From assembly GCF_004803505.1 (NCBI RefSeq), contig NZ_SSWH01000001.1, positions 372,001-436,000 of the forward strand: 64,000 bases of DNA, read 5' to 3'. A model generated the notes under the pieces. The model did not search any database. It was not told the DNA's origin and saw only the letters and a program-made list of their open reading frames with translations. The position numbers and the translations under genes were made by a program. Below, in pieces: positions 53,555 through 64,000 of the stretch; positions within the stretch are counted from its first letter, which is position 1, and every line of letters starts with the position of its first letter. The DNA comes from Arthrobacter echini (lineage in GTDB: Bacteria; Actinomycetota; Actinomycetes; Actinomycetales; Micrococcaceae).

Positions 53555-54964
53555 GTGGGTACAGACGAGATAAACGACGTCGGGAGCTCCTGGCGCAAGG
53601 TCATCCGAACCCTCGAACAGGATGATCGCGTGACCCCGCGACAGCGGGGATTCATGGTTCTCACCCAGGCGCAGGGGCTCATCGGTACGACGATGCTGAT
53701 CGCAGTGCCGAACGAACTGACGCGCGAAGTCCTGCAGACCCAGCTCAAGGGCTCACTCGACGAAGCACTCAAGGACGTCTTTCAGGAAGACATCCAGTGT
53801 GCTTTCGTGATCGACCCCGAATTGACGCCTCTCGATGAGCCGGCGGAACCCGCTGTCGAAGACGTCGTCCCGGAGCCCCGTACCGACACGAAGCCGTCGC
53901 CCACACCACCGAGCAACTCGCACGAGTTCGGCCGGCTGAATCCCAAGTACATCTTCGACACCTTCGTGATCGGCTCGTCGAACCGCTTCGCACATGCTGC
54001 GGCCGTGGCAGTCGCCGAAGCACCCGCGAAGGCCTACAACCCGCTGTTCATCTACGGTGACTCGGGTCTGGGGAAGACCCACCTCCTGCATGCGATCGGC
54101 CACTATGCGCGACACCTGTATACGGGGATCCGCGTGAGATACGTCAATTCCGAAGAGTTCACCAACGACTTCATCAACTCGATCCGCGACGACGAGGGTT
54201 CGAGCTTCAAGCAGACCTATCGCAACGTGGACATCCTCCTGATCGACGACATCCAGTTCCTCTCCGGTAAGGACCGCACCATGGAGGAGTTCTTCCACAC
54301 CTTCAACGCCCTGCACAACCACAGCAAGCAGGTCGTCATCACCTCGGATCTGCCGCCCAAGCAGCTCATCGGCTTCGAGGAGCGCATGCGGTCGCGCTTC
54401 GAGTGGGGGCTGCTCACGGACATCCAGCCACCCGAGCTGGAAACCCGCATCGCGATCCTGCGGAAGAAAGCCATCAGCGACAGCCTCAGCGCGCCCGACG
54501 ACGTACTCGAGTACATCGCCTCGAAGATCGCCACGAACATCCGCGAACTCGAGGGGGCTCTGATCCGGGTCACTGCCTTCGCCAGCCTGAATCGCCAGCA
54601 GGTCGATGTGAACCTGGCGGAGATCGTGCTCAAGGATCTGATCTCGGACGACGGGGCGCGGGAGATCACCTCGACGGTGATCATGGCCCAGACTGCGGAC
54701 TACTTCCAGATCAGCCTCGAGGAACTGTGCAGCAAGTCCAGGACGAGGACGCTCGTGACCGCCCGGCAGATCGCGATGTATCTGTGCCGCGAGCTGACGG
54801 ACATGTCGCTGCCGAAGATCGGCCTCGAGCTGGGCGGTCGTGACCACACCACCGTGATCCATGCGGACCGCAAGATCCGCGAACTCATGGCGGAACGACG
54901 TGCCATCTTCAATCAGGTGACCGAGCTCACCAACAGGATCAAACACAAGCAACGCGAGGCATGA
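53555..54964 (+). CDS. dnaA: Chromosomal replication initiator DnaA
   Basis: 469 residues from GTG 53555 behind AGAGGGG; in-frame upstream starts have no ribosome site and run into promoter sequence. Domain I ~1–90, acidic/Pro-rich domain II ~91–122, AAA+ domain with Walker [12 protein letters not shown] (168–175) and [13 protein letters not shown], then domain IV with the DnaA-box reader [16 protein letters not shown]. Opens oriC, which lies immediately downstream. Confidence 0.98.
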   Translation: MGTDEINDVGSSWRKVIRTLEQDDRVTPRQRGFMVLTQAQGLIGTTMLIAVPNELTREVLQTQLKGSLDEALKDVFQEDIQCAFVIDPELTPLDEPAEPAVEDVVPEPRTDTKPSPTPPSNSHEFGRLNPKYIFDTFVIGSSNRFAHAAAVAVAEAPAKAYNPLFIYGDSGLGKTHLLHAIGHYARHLYTGIRVRYVNSEEFTNDFINSIRDDEGSSFKQTYRNVDILLIDDIQFLSGKDRTMEEFFHTFNALHNHSKQVVITSDLPPKQLIGFEERMRSRFEWGLLTDIQPPELETRIAILRKKAISDSLSAPDDVLEYIASKIATNIRELEGALIRVTAFASLNRQQVDVNLAEIVLKDLISDDGAREITSTVIMAQTADYFQISLEELCSKSRTRTLVTARQIAMYLCRELTDMSLPKIGLELGGRDHTTVIHADRKIRELMAERRAIFNQVTELTNRIKHKQREA

Positions 54965-55441
54965 CGCATCGGCAGTCCATCGCCCCGTGATCGACACCTG
55001 TGGACCGTTCTGTGGATAACTACCCTCCACCCCCCGCACAAACTGAGGAAAACCGGCCTCAGGCCTGTGGATGACCAGTAGACCCCGAGATCTCTCCACA
55101 GAGGTCCGTAGGCGCCGGGTGCTCGGATGCACACCTTATCCACAGGCAGGAACAGCGTGACTCCGGCGGTCAGCCCGGTTATCCACAGAATCCACAGCAG
55201 TTATTAACACCACCAACCTTTAAACTTCACGAATTTCCAGATAACACTTCTGCTCCACCCGCCCCGACCTCGCACGACCGAGAACATCGACACCGCCGGC
55301 CTACCGGATCCGCTGTGCGACCGCCCTCCCACGCAGTAGGGTTGTACTTCGTTGTGTCCGAACTCGCACGCGGATGCAGCCCACTCCTGCTGTCGGCCCC
55401 TCACCGACGGTTCTCCATCAGTCGAAAGGCGGCGCAGCTCC
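54965..55441. other. oriC: Replication origin oriC (dnaA–dnaN spacer)
   Basis: 477 bases between dnaA and dnaN. Exact DnaA boxes TTATCCACA occur at 55011–55019 (minus), 55136–55144 (plus) and 55179–55187 (plus). One-mismatch or weaker sites include 55066–55074 (TCATCCACA, minus), GAATCCACA at 55188–55196 and several CTCCACA/CTGTGG motifs. An AT-rich stretch at about 55199–55252 (TTATTAACA…CTTTAAACTTC…) next to the right-hand boxes is the likely unwinding element. Location and content match oriC of other actinobacteria. Confidence 0.92.
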
Positions 55442-56566
55442 GTGAAATTCAGGGTTGAGCGGGATGTACTCGCAGAGGCTGTGTCCTGGACCGCTCGTTC
55501 GCTGTCACCGAGACCACCCGTGCCTGTCCTCGCCGGACTGCTCATCAGGGCCGAAAGCGGAACCCTGAGCCTGGCCAGCTTCGACTACGAGATATCCGCC
55601 CGCCTCGAGATCGCTGCGGACGTGCTGGAAGAAGGAACCGTTCTCGTCTCGGGTCGGCTCCTCGCCGACATCTGCCGGAGCCTGCCCTCGGCCCCGGTCG
55701 AGGTCACCACGGATGGCTCCAAAGTGACGCTGACCTGCCGGAACAGCCGCTTCAACCTGGCAACCATGCCCGAGGCGGAGTACCCGGAACTGCCGCGCCT
55801 GCCCGATGTCAGCGGCGTCGTCGACGGCGAAGCATTCGCACAGGCCGTGTCGCAGGTGATCATCGCCGCGAGCCGCGATGACACCCTGCCGATCCTCACC
55901 GGGGTCCGTCTCGAGATCGAGGACGATCTCATCACGCTTCTCGCGACGGACCGGTACCGTCTGGCGCTTCGGGAAGTCTCCTGGAAACCCAGTACCCCCG
56001 GAATCTCGACAACGGCGCTCGTGAAAGCCAAGACGCTCAACGAGGTCGCGAAAACGCTCGGCGGCGCGGGCGAGCTCAACATCGCCTTCTCACCCGATTC
56101 CGAACTCATCGGATTCGAGTCCGGCGGCCGACGCACGACGTCACTCCTGGTCGACGGCGACTATCCGAAGATCCGGTCGCTGTTCCCCGAGACCACCCCG
56201 ATCCACGCCATGGTGCAGACGCCCCTGCTGGCCGAAGCGGTACGGCGTGTGTCCCTCGTCGCGGAACGCAACACCCCTGTGAGGCTGGCCTTCACCGAGG
56301 GCCAGGTGACACTCGATGCCGGAACGGGCGAGGACGCACAGGCTTCCGAGGTGATCGAGGCGATGCTCGACGGCGACGACATCACCGTCGCGTTCAATCC
56401 CCAGTACCTGGGTGAGGGTCTGGGCGCATTCAACAGCCCCTACGTGCGATTCTCCTTCACCTCACCGCCCAAGCCGGCGGTCATCTCGGCCCAGGACGAG
56501 GCAACCGGCGATGATCGCGGGGACTACAGATACCTGTTGATGCCGGTGCGGCTTCCCAATCAATAG
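55442..56566 (+). CDS. dnaN: DNA polymerase III sliding clamp (β subunit)
   Basis: 374 residues from GTG 55442 (MKFRVERDVLAEAVSW). Three clamp domains; LATDRYRLALREVSW and the C-terminal YRYLLMPVRLPNQ are characteristic. The DNA-encircling ring tethers polymerase III and other partners. Follows oriC in the canonical dnaA–oriC–dnaN order. Confidence 0.98.
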   Translation: MKFRVERDVLAEAVSWTARSLSPRPPVPVLAGLLIRAESGTLSLASFDYEISARLEIAADVLEEGTVLVSGRLLADICRSLPSAPVEVTTDGSKVTLTCRNSRFNLATMPEAEYPELPRLPDVSGVVDGEAFAQAVSQVIIAASRDDTLPILTGVRLEIEDDLITLLATDRYRLALREVSWKPSTPGISTTALVKAKTLNEVAKTLGGAGELNIAFSPDSELIGFESGGRRTTSLLVDGDYPKIRSLFPETTPIHAMVQTPLLAEAVRRVSLVAERNTPVRLAFTEGQVTLDAGTGEDAQASEVIEAMLDGDDITVAFNPQYLGEGLGAFNSPYVRFSFTSPPKPAVISAQDEATGDDRGDYRYLLMPVRLPNQ

Positions 56567-56627
56567 CGGGTTCGTCGACCTTCACCTGCATCAACCGACC
56601 ATTCGTTGGACCCACAAGGAGAAATAC

Positions 56628-57524
56628 ATGCACATCGGCCTCATCGGACTCGGGAAAATGGGCTTCAACATGAGGGGGCGGCTTCGTGAAAGAGGCATCG
56701 ACGTCACCGGATTCGACCGCAATCCTGAAGTGACCGATGTTCCCGACCTCGAACAGCTCGTCTCGGCGCTGTCCGCTCCCCGCATCATCTGGGTCATGGT
56801 CCCTGCAGGACAGATCACCGACGGCGTCGTCCAGGAACTCTCGGAGCTCCTGGACGAGGGAGATCTGGTCATCGACGGCGGCAATTCGAAGTTCACCGAC
56901 GACCAGATCCACGCAACACTGCTGGCCCAGAAGAAGATTCGATTCATCGATTGCGGTGTTTCCGGTGGTGTCTGGGGTCTGTCGAACGGATACGGTCTGA
57001 TGGCCGGCGGCAGCAAGGAGGACATCGCCCTGACGATGCCGATCTTCGACGCTCTGCGCCCCGAGGGGGATCGGGCCGACAGCTTCGTCCACGTGGGCGA
57101 CGTAGGAGCCGGCCACTACGCGAAGATGGTCCACAACGGGATCGAGTACGGACTGATGCAGTCCTACGCCGAAGGGTACGAACTGCTCGAGGCGAAGGAG
57201 ATCGTCAAGGACGTCGAAGGAACCTTCGCGGCATGGCAGAAGGGCACGGTCGTGCGGTCGTGGTTGCTGGATCTCCTCGTCAAGGCACTCCACGAGGATC
57301 CGGATCTGTCGCAGATTGCCGGGTACGTCGAGGATTCGGGCGAAGGTCGTTGGACGGTCGAGGAAGCGATCGCCAATTCCATCCCTGCTCCCGCCATCAC
57401 CGCCGCGTTGTTCGCCCGCTTCTCGTCGCGGGAGTCGGACGCTCCGGCAATGAAGATGGTGGCGGCACTCCGCCAGCAGTTCGGCGGCCATGCTGTGAAG
57501 CCCTCCGGTCAGCTCCCTGAGTAA
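56628..57524 (+). CDS. gnd: 6-phosphogluconate dehydrogenase (short, decarboxylating type)
   Basis: 298 residues, the short GntZ-like form. NAD(P) fold MHIGLIGLGKMGFNMRGRLRERG; IDGGNSKFTDD and DCGVSGGVWGLSNGYGLMAGG form the substrate site; catalytic Lys in HYAKMVHNGIEYG. Oxidatively decarboxylates 6-phosphogluconate to ribulose-5-phosphate. It sits between dnaN and recF as in many actinobacteria and is 10 bases before recF. Confidence 0.94.
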   Translation: MHIGLIGLGKMGFNMRGRLRERGIDVTGFDRNPEVTDVPDLEQLVSALSAPRIIWVMVPAGQITDGVVQELSELLDEGDLVIDGGNSKFTDDQIHATLLAQKKIRFIDCGVSGGVWGLSNGYGLMAGGSKEDIALTMPIFDALRPEGDRADSFVHVGDVGAGHYAKMVHNGIEYGLMQSYAEGYELLEAKEIVKDVEGTFAAWQKGTVVRSWLLDLLVKALHEDPDLSQIAGYVEDSGEGRWTVEEAIANSIPAPAITAALFARFSSRESDAPAMKMVAALRQQFGGHAVKPSGQLPE

Positions 57525-57534
57525 GCGGTGACCG

Positions 57535-58779
57535 GTGTACGTCGAGCACCTCTCGCTCACCGGGTTCCGGAGCTATCCTCAACTCGATCTCGCGATCGAG
57601 CCCGGCGTCACGGTCTTCGTCGGTCCGAACGGCGTCGGGAAGACCAACATCGTCGAGGCCATCGGTTATCTGGCGACACTCTCCTCGCATCGCGTCAGCA
57701 CCGACAGGCCACTGATCGGTTTCGCTGAGGAACGGGCGATCGTCCGCGGGCGGCTGGTCCGTGGTTCCCGGCGGACCAGTCTGGAGGTCGAGATCAACGC
57801 GGAATCGGCCAACAGGGCACGTATCAACAGGGCCAACCCGGTCAGGGCGCGAGATGCGGCGGGCATTCTCAGAACGGTCCTCTTCGCACCGGAGGATCTA
57901 TCGCTCGTCAAGGGTGATCCTTCGCTCCGGCGTCGCTACCTCGACGAGGTCATGGCGTCGTTGGTACCTCACCAGAGCGCCCTCCGTGCGGACTACGAAC
58001 GCGTTCTGAAGCAACGCAACGCCCTGCTCAAATCTGCCCGCTCCGCCGGAAGGTTCTCCACGGCCCACGAATCGACGCTCGATGTCTGGGACCAGCATCT
58101 CGTGGGGGCCGGAGTGCGTCTGGTGTCCGCACGCCTCAGGTTGGTCGAGCAACTGCGGCCCCTCGTCGTCAGCGCCTACCACCACCTCACGGATGGGTCC
58201 AAACCGGTGGATCTCGCCTACTCCTCCAGCATCTCGTCCTCCAGCGCTCTGTCGTACGACGACGCGGTTGCCGGCACGACGCATGTCGAGAACGGATTGG
58301 CCGGTCTCCAGGAGTCCGACCTCGCTGCGATGTTCAGTGCTGCTCTCCTGCTCCATCGTAGGAAAGAGCTCGAGCGCGGTGTCTCACTCGTGGGACCGCA
58401 TCGCGACGAACTCACCCTGATGCTGGGAAGTGTGCCGGTGAAGGGGTACGCCTCCCACGGGGAGACCTGGTCCATGGCTCTGGCACTCCGACTGGCGTCC
58501 TACCACCTGCTGCTCGAGGAGGACCAGACTCCGGGATCGGAGCCGGTGCTCATCCTCGACGACGTCTTCGCCGAGCTCGACGTGGAGCGGAGAACGCGTC
58601 TGGCTTCCGTCGTGGCAAGGGCGGAACAGGTACTGGTCACGGCCGCAGTGACGGAGGACATACCGGCATCCCTGGTCGGTCGCCAGATCCGGGTAGTTGC
58701 CGGAGGTGTCGAGCAAAGCCGTGCGACCGATCCCGATCCTGACCCGGTCCGGTACCCACCCGGAGATACAGGTGCCTGA
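57535..58779 (+). CDS. recF: DNA replication and repair protein RecF
   Basis: 414 residues from GTG 57535. SMC-like ATPase: Walker A VFVGPNGVGKTNIVEAIGYL, signature region with SHGETWSMALALRLASYHLL, Walker B PVLILDDVFAELD. Loads RecA at single-strand gaps with RecO/RecR. Overlaps the start of dciA by 8 bases. Confidence 0.97.
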   Translation: MYVEHLSLTGFRSYPQLDLAIEPGVTVFVGPNGVGKTNIVEAIGYLATLSSHRVSTDRPLIGFAEERAIVRGRLVRGSRRTSLEVEINAESANRARINRANPVRARDAAGILRTVLFAPEDLSLVKGDPSLRRRYLDEVMASLVPHQSALRADYERVLKQRNALLKSARSAGRFSTAHESTLDVWDQHLVGAGVRLVSARLRLVEQLRPLVVSAYHHLTDGSKPVDLAYSSSISSSSALSYDDAVAGTTHVENGLAGLQESDLAAMFSAALLLHRRKELERGVSLVGPHRDELTLMLGSVPVKGYASHGETWSMALALRLASYHLLLEEDQTPGSEPVLILDDVFAELDVERRTRLASVVARAEQVLVTAAVTEDIPASLVGRQIRVVAGGVEQSRATDPDPDPVRYPPGDTGA

Positions 58780-59305
58780 GCAGGCTCCGAACGAGGACCA
58801 TCCCGATCAGGCGGATCGGGATGCCCCGCGCACTCTGTTGAACAGACTTCGGGACGCTTCACAGGCCCGTGGAACACTTAGGGAATCTCCTTCCAGGAGC
58901 AGAAAAGAAGGATTTCGCCGAGGCAATATGCCGGACTCGGCATATACAGGGCGTGATCCCGAAGGTGTTGGTGACGTGTTCTCCCGCATGCTCGCCGAAC
59001 GAGGGTGGAGGTCGCCGGTGGCGATCGGTGCGGTTCTGGGGAGGTGGCACGAGATCGTCGGTGCAGAGATCGGGGCGCACTGCGTACCGGAGAGTTTCGA
59101 TGCGGACACCGTTCTGGTGCGCTGCGACTCGACGGCCTGGGCCACCCAGTTGCGCCTCATCACACCCCAGGTCCTCCAGCGCTTCGAGGCGGAGCTCGGC
59201 GTCGGGGTGGTGAAGAAGCTCTCGGTGATCGGGCCTGCTGCGCCGAGTTGGCGAAAGGGCGGCCGATCCGTGCGTGGACGTGGTCCACGCGACACCTATG
59301 GCTGA
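58772..59305 (+). CDS. dciA: DciA-type (DUF721) replicative helicase loader
   Basis: 177 residues from GTG 58772 behind CGGAGA, overlapping recF. A polar N-terminal ~60 residues precede the DUF721 domain (VGDVFSRMLAERGWRSPVAIGAVLGRWHEIVG…LVRCDSTAWATQLRLI). DciA is the ancestral loader of DnaB in bacteria that lack DnaC/DnaI. No dnaC or dnaI gene is seen here, so it likely serves DnaB encoded at 3091–4467. Confidence 0.92.
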   Translation: MPEQAPNEDHPDQADRDAPRTLLNRLRDASQARGTLRESPSRSRKEGFRRGNMPDSAYTGRDPEGVGDVFSRMLAERGWRSPVAIGAVLGRWHEIVGAEIGAHCVPESFDADTVLVRCDSTAWATQLRLITPQVLQRFEAELGVGVVKKLSVIGPAAPSWRKGGRSVRGRGPRDTYG

Positions 59306-59455
59306 CGGGAGCCGGCGGAACGAGCCGCAGTCCACTGGCGGCCTTCAGCGTAGCTGGATGTGCTCCGGTGGTATCGGGCCTCATGAGTGGTCCTGGTATC
59401 GGCTCTGAACCGGCTTCTTCGGCCGCTCAGTGGTTGTTCGTGCGAGATTGTAGCC

Positions 59456-61579
<2,124 letters not shown>

Positions 61580-61676
61580 GGCTGTTCATCGCGGCCTCCT
61601 CCGGAGGCACGCTGCAGCCAGCGCCCGGCTACGAAAACATCTCCGGGCATTCGATCCTGACGAACGGAACTGATCC

Positions 61677-64000
61677 ATGAGCGACGAGACCATCGGCAAC
61701 GGGCCGGACGAACCGATCGACGGCGAGGTCCTGACGGACCGCGTGGAGCAGGTGGACCTGCAGACGGAGATGCAGCGGTCCTACCTGGACTACGCCATGG
61801 CGGTCATCGTGGGACGCGCGCTGCCCGACGTACGCGACGGTCTCAAGCCCGTACACCGTCGTGTCCTCTACGCGATGTTCGACGGCGGCTACCGCCCCGA
61901 CCGGTCCTTCAACAAGTGTGCCCGCGTGGTGGGCGAGGTCATGGGGCAGTACCACCCGCATGGGGATTCCGCGATCTACGATGCACTGGTCCGGCTCATC
62001 CAGGACTGGACGATGCGCTATCCGCTCGCACTCGGGCAGGGCAACTTCGGTTCACCGGGCAACGACGGCGCCGCGGCCCCGCGCTACACGGAGACGAAGA
62101 TGGCTCCCCTGGCGATGGAGATGGTGCGGGACATCGACGAGGAGACCGTCGACTTCCAGGACAACTACGACGGCAAGAACCAGGAACCGACGATCCTGCC
62201 CTCGCGCTTCCCGAATCTGCTCGCCAACGGGTCCTCGGGCATCGCCGTCGGAATGGCCACCAACATCCCGCCGCACAATCTGCGGGAGGTCGCCGACGGC
62301 GTCCAGTGGTACCTGGAGAACCCGGGTGCCTCCAAGGAGGAGCTGCTCGAAGCACTGATCCTCCGGATCAAGGGTCCCGATTTCCCCACCGGTGCCCAGA
62401 TCCTGGGTCACCGTGGCATCGAGGACGCCTACCGGACCGGTCGCGGTTCCATCACGATGCGGGCGGTGGTCAACGTGGAGGAGATCCAGAACCGTACCTG
62501 CCTCGTCGTCACGGAACTTCCCTACCAGGCGAATCCGGACAATCTCGCGGTCAAGATCGCCGAGCTGGTCAAGGACGGAAAGATCAGCGGTATCGCGGAT
62601 CTCCGGGACGAGACCTCGGGCAGGACGGGTCAGCGCCTGGTGATCGTGCTCAAGCGGGATGCGATCGCCAAGGTGGTCCTCAACAATCTCTACAAGCACA
62701 CACAGCTGCAGGACAACTTCAGCGCCAACATGCTGGCCATCGTCGACGACGTGCCCCGCACGCTGAGCCTCGACGCGTTCATCAGGCACTGGGTGACCCA
62801 TCAGCTCGAGGTCATCGTGCGCCGTACGCGCTACAGACTGCGCAAGGCCGAGGAGGAGGCCCATATCCTCCGAGGTCTCCTCAAGGCGCTGGATGCCCTC
62901 GACGAGGTCATCGCCCTGATCCGCGCGTCCTCGACCACCGAGGAGGCCCGCGACGGACTGATCACGCTGCTCTCCATCGACGAGCTGCAGGCGACCGCCA
63001 TCCTCAACATGCAGCTGCGCCGGCTGGCGGCACTCGAGCGGCAGAAGATCCAGGACCGCCACGCCGAACTGGAGTCCACGATCGTCGAGTTCCACCGCAT
63101 CCTCGCGTCGGAGGACGTCCAGCGCGGCATCGTGAGTACGGAACTCGCAGAGATCGTCGCGAAGTTCGGCGACGACAGGCGCACCACGATCCTCCAGGGG
63201 TACGACGGCGACATGAGCATGGAGGACCTGATCCCGGAGGAGGAGATGGTCGTCACGATCACCCGCGGCGGCTATGTGAAGCGCACGCGGAGCGACAACT
63301 ACCGTCAGCAGGCGCGCGGCGGTAAGGGGATCAAGGGAGCACAGCTTCGCGGGGACGACGTCGTCGAGCACTTCTTCGTGACCACCACGCACCACTGGCT
63401 GCTGTTCTTCACGAACCTCGGCAGGGTGTACCGGGCCAAGGCGTACGAACTGGTCGAGGCGGCACGCGATGCGAAGGGCCAGCACGTGGCCAATCTGCTG
63501 GCCTTCCAGCCGGACGAGACGATCGCCCAGGTTCTCGATCTGCGCGACTACCAGCAGTCGCCGTATCTGGTTCTGGCGACCAGGCGGGGACTGGTCAAGA
63601 AGACACGCCTGGAGGACTACGACACCAACCGGACCGCCGGCGTGATCGCCATCAATCTCCGCGACGACGACGAACTCGTCTCGGCCCAGCTGGTCTCGAG
63701 CGCCGACGACATCCTGCTGGTCTCGCGGAAGGGCCAGTCCATCCGCTTCACCGCCGACGACGACGCGCTGCGCCCCATGGGGCGGGCGACCTCGGGCGTG
63801 ACCGGAATGAAGTTCCGCAGCGATGACGAGTTGCTGGCGGCGAAGGTGGTCACCGACAACTCGTTCGTCTTCATCGTCACCGAGGGTGGCTTCGCGAAGC
63901 GCACCAGGGTGGACGACTATCGGGTGCAGGGCCGCGGGGGTCTGGGTATCAAGGTGGCCAAGCTGGCCGAGGAGCGGGGTGATCTGGTAGGCGCCCTCGT
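61677..64000 (+). CDS. gyrA: DNA gyrase subunit A (3' truncated by window edge)
   Basis: 774 complete residues from ATG 61677 are in the window; the frame is open at the right edge. Catalytic Tyr137 in APRYTE; the quinolone-determining region [13 protein letters not shown] carries Ser98 and Asp102, the unmutated residues. Later come the coiled-coil ([12 protein letters not shown]…) and several β-pinwheel blades; the GyrA-box-like stretch is [11 protein letters not shown]. Lies 97 bases after gyrB. Confidence 0.97.
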   Translation, partial: MSDETIGNGPDEPIDGEVLTDRVEQVDLQTEMQRSYLDYAMAVIVGRALPDVRDGLKPVHRRVLYAMFDGGYRPDRSFNKCARVVGEVMGQYHPHGDSAIYDALVRLIQDWTMRYPLALGQGNFGSPGNDGAAAPRYTETKMAPLAMEMVRDIDEETVDFQDNYDGKNQEPTILPSRFPNLLANGSSGIAVGMATNIPPHNLREVADGVQWYLENPGASKEELLEALILRIKGPDFPTGAQILGHRGIEDAYRTGRGSITMRAVVNVEEIQNRTCLVVTELPYQANPDNLAVKIAELVKDGKISGIADLRDETSGRTGQRLVIVLKRDAIAKVVLNNLYKHTQLQDNFSANMLAIVDDVPRTLSLDAFIRHWVTHQLEVIVRRTRYRLRKAEEEAHILRGLLKALDALDEVIALIRASSTTEEARDGLITLLSIDELQATAILNMQLRRLAALERQKIQDRHAELESTIVEFHRILASEDVQRGIVSTELAEIVAKFGDDRRTTILQGYDGDMSMEDLIPEEEMVVTITRGGYVKRTRSDNYRQQARGGKGIKGAQLRGDDVVEHFFVTTTHHWLLFFTNLGRVYRAKAYELVEAARDAKGQHVANLLAFQPDETIAQVLDLRDYQQSPYLVLATRRGLVKKTRLEDYDTNRTAGVIAINLRDDDELVSAQLVSSADDILLVSRKGQSIRFTADDDALRPMGRATSGVTGMKFRSDDELLAAKVVTDNSFVFIVTEGGFAKRTRVDDYRVQGRGGLGIKVAKLAEERGDLVGAL

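Overview
This window is a high-GC actinobacterial chromosome segment that spans the replication origin. The gene order pcnB / NUDIX–murJ–(pseudokinase protein)–trxB–trxA / parB–parA–rsmG–jag–yidC–yidD–rnpA–rpmH / dnaA–oriC–dnaN–gnd–recF–dciA–gyrB–gyrA is the classic actinobacterial oriC neighbourhood. Mycothiol genes (ino1, mshA), GTG starts, the DnaA box form TTATCCACA/TTGTCCACA and the protein sequences suggest the family Micrococcaceae (Arthrobacter-like). This assignment rests on recognition of protein style, not on a database search.

Layout. 1–2.5 kb: cell-envelope/stress proteins (C-terminal end of a membrane protein, holin-like protein, DUF3618 protein, PRC-barrel/DUF2382 protein). 2.7–6.8 kb: a MarR regulator convergent with dnaB, then the rpsF–ssb–rpsR–rplI operon. 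6.9–13.5 kb: M18 aminopeptidase, two secreted TasA/SipW-style proteins, a LuxR-type two-component system and an ABC-2 transporter. 13.7–19.2 kb: a Drr-type ABC exporter, an MFS protein, an ABC-F ATPase and a second, closely related MarR. 19.3–25 kb: sdaA–gcvT–gcvP behind a tandem glycine riboswitch. 25.2–28.6 kb: an LLM flavin oxidoreductase, a repeat-rich gap, and a SipW-type signal peptidase fused to a degenerate Hpt-like domain, convergent with an OmpR-type regulator. 28.7–37.4 kb: CrtI-like oxidoreductase and Fem-type transferase, ino1, fhs, a phosphatase-like protein, mshA and a histidine phosphatase.

37.4–64 kb is the origin region. Four perfect GTTTCACGTGAAAC parS sites lie at 46.1–48.4 kb, three in a 1.7-kb stretch with no convincing gene and one inside parB. 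oriC is the dnaA–dnaN spacer, with three exact TTATCCACA boxes and an AT-rich tract. A CYP152-type cytochrome P450 sits between trxA and the parS stretch. No CwlM-type amidase gene, present there in mycobacteria, is seen. gyrA runs off the right edge.

The most unusual items are the signal peptidase/pseudo-Hpt fusion beside an orphan response regulator, extra DnaA-box sites far from oriC (upstream of dnaB and between the ABC-F and MFS genes), a MurJ partner protein with only part of a kinase-like domain, a P450 peroxygenase beside the centromere sites, and two candidates for the unassigned mycothiol phosphatase flanking mshA.
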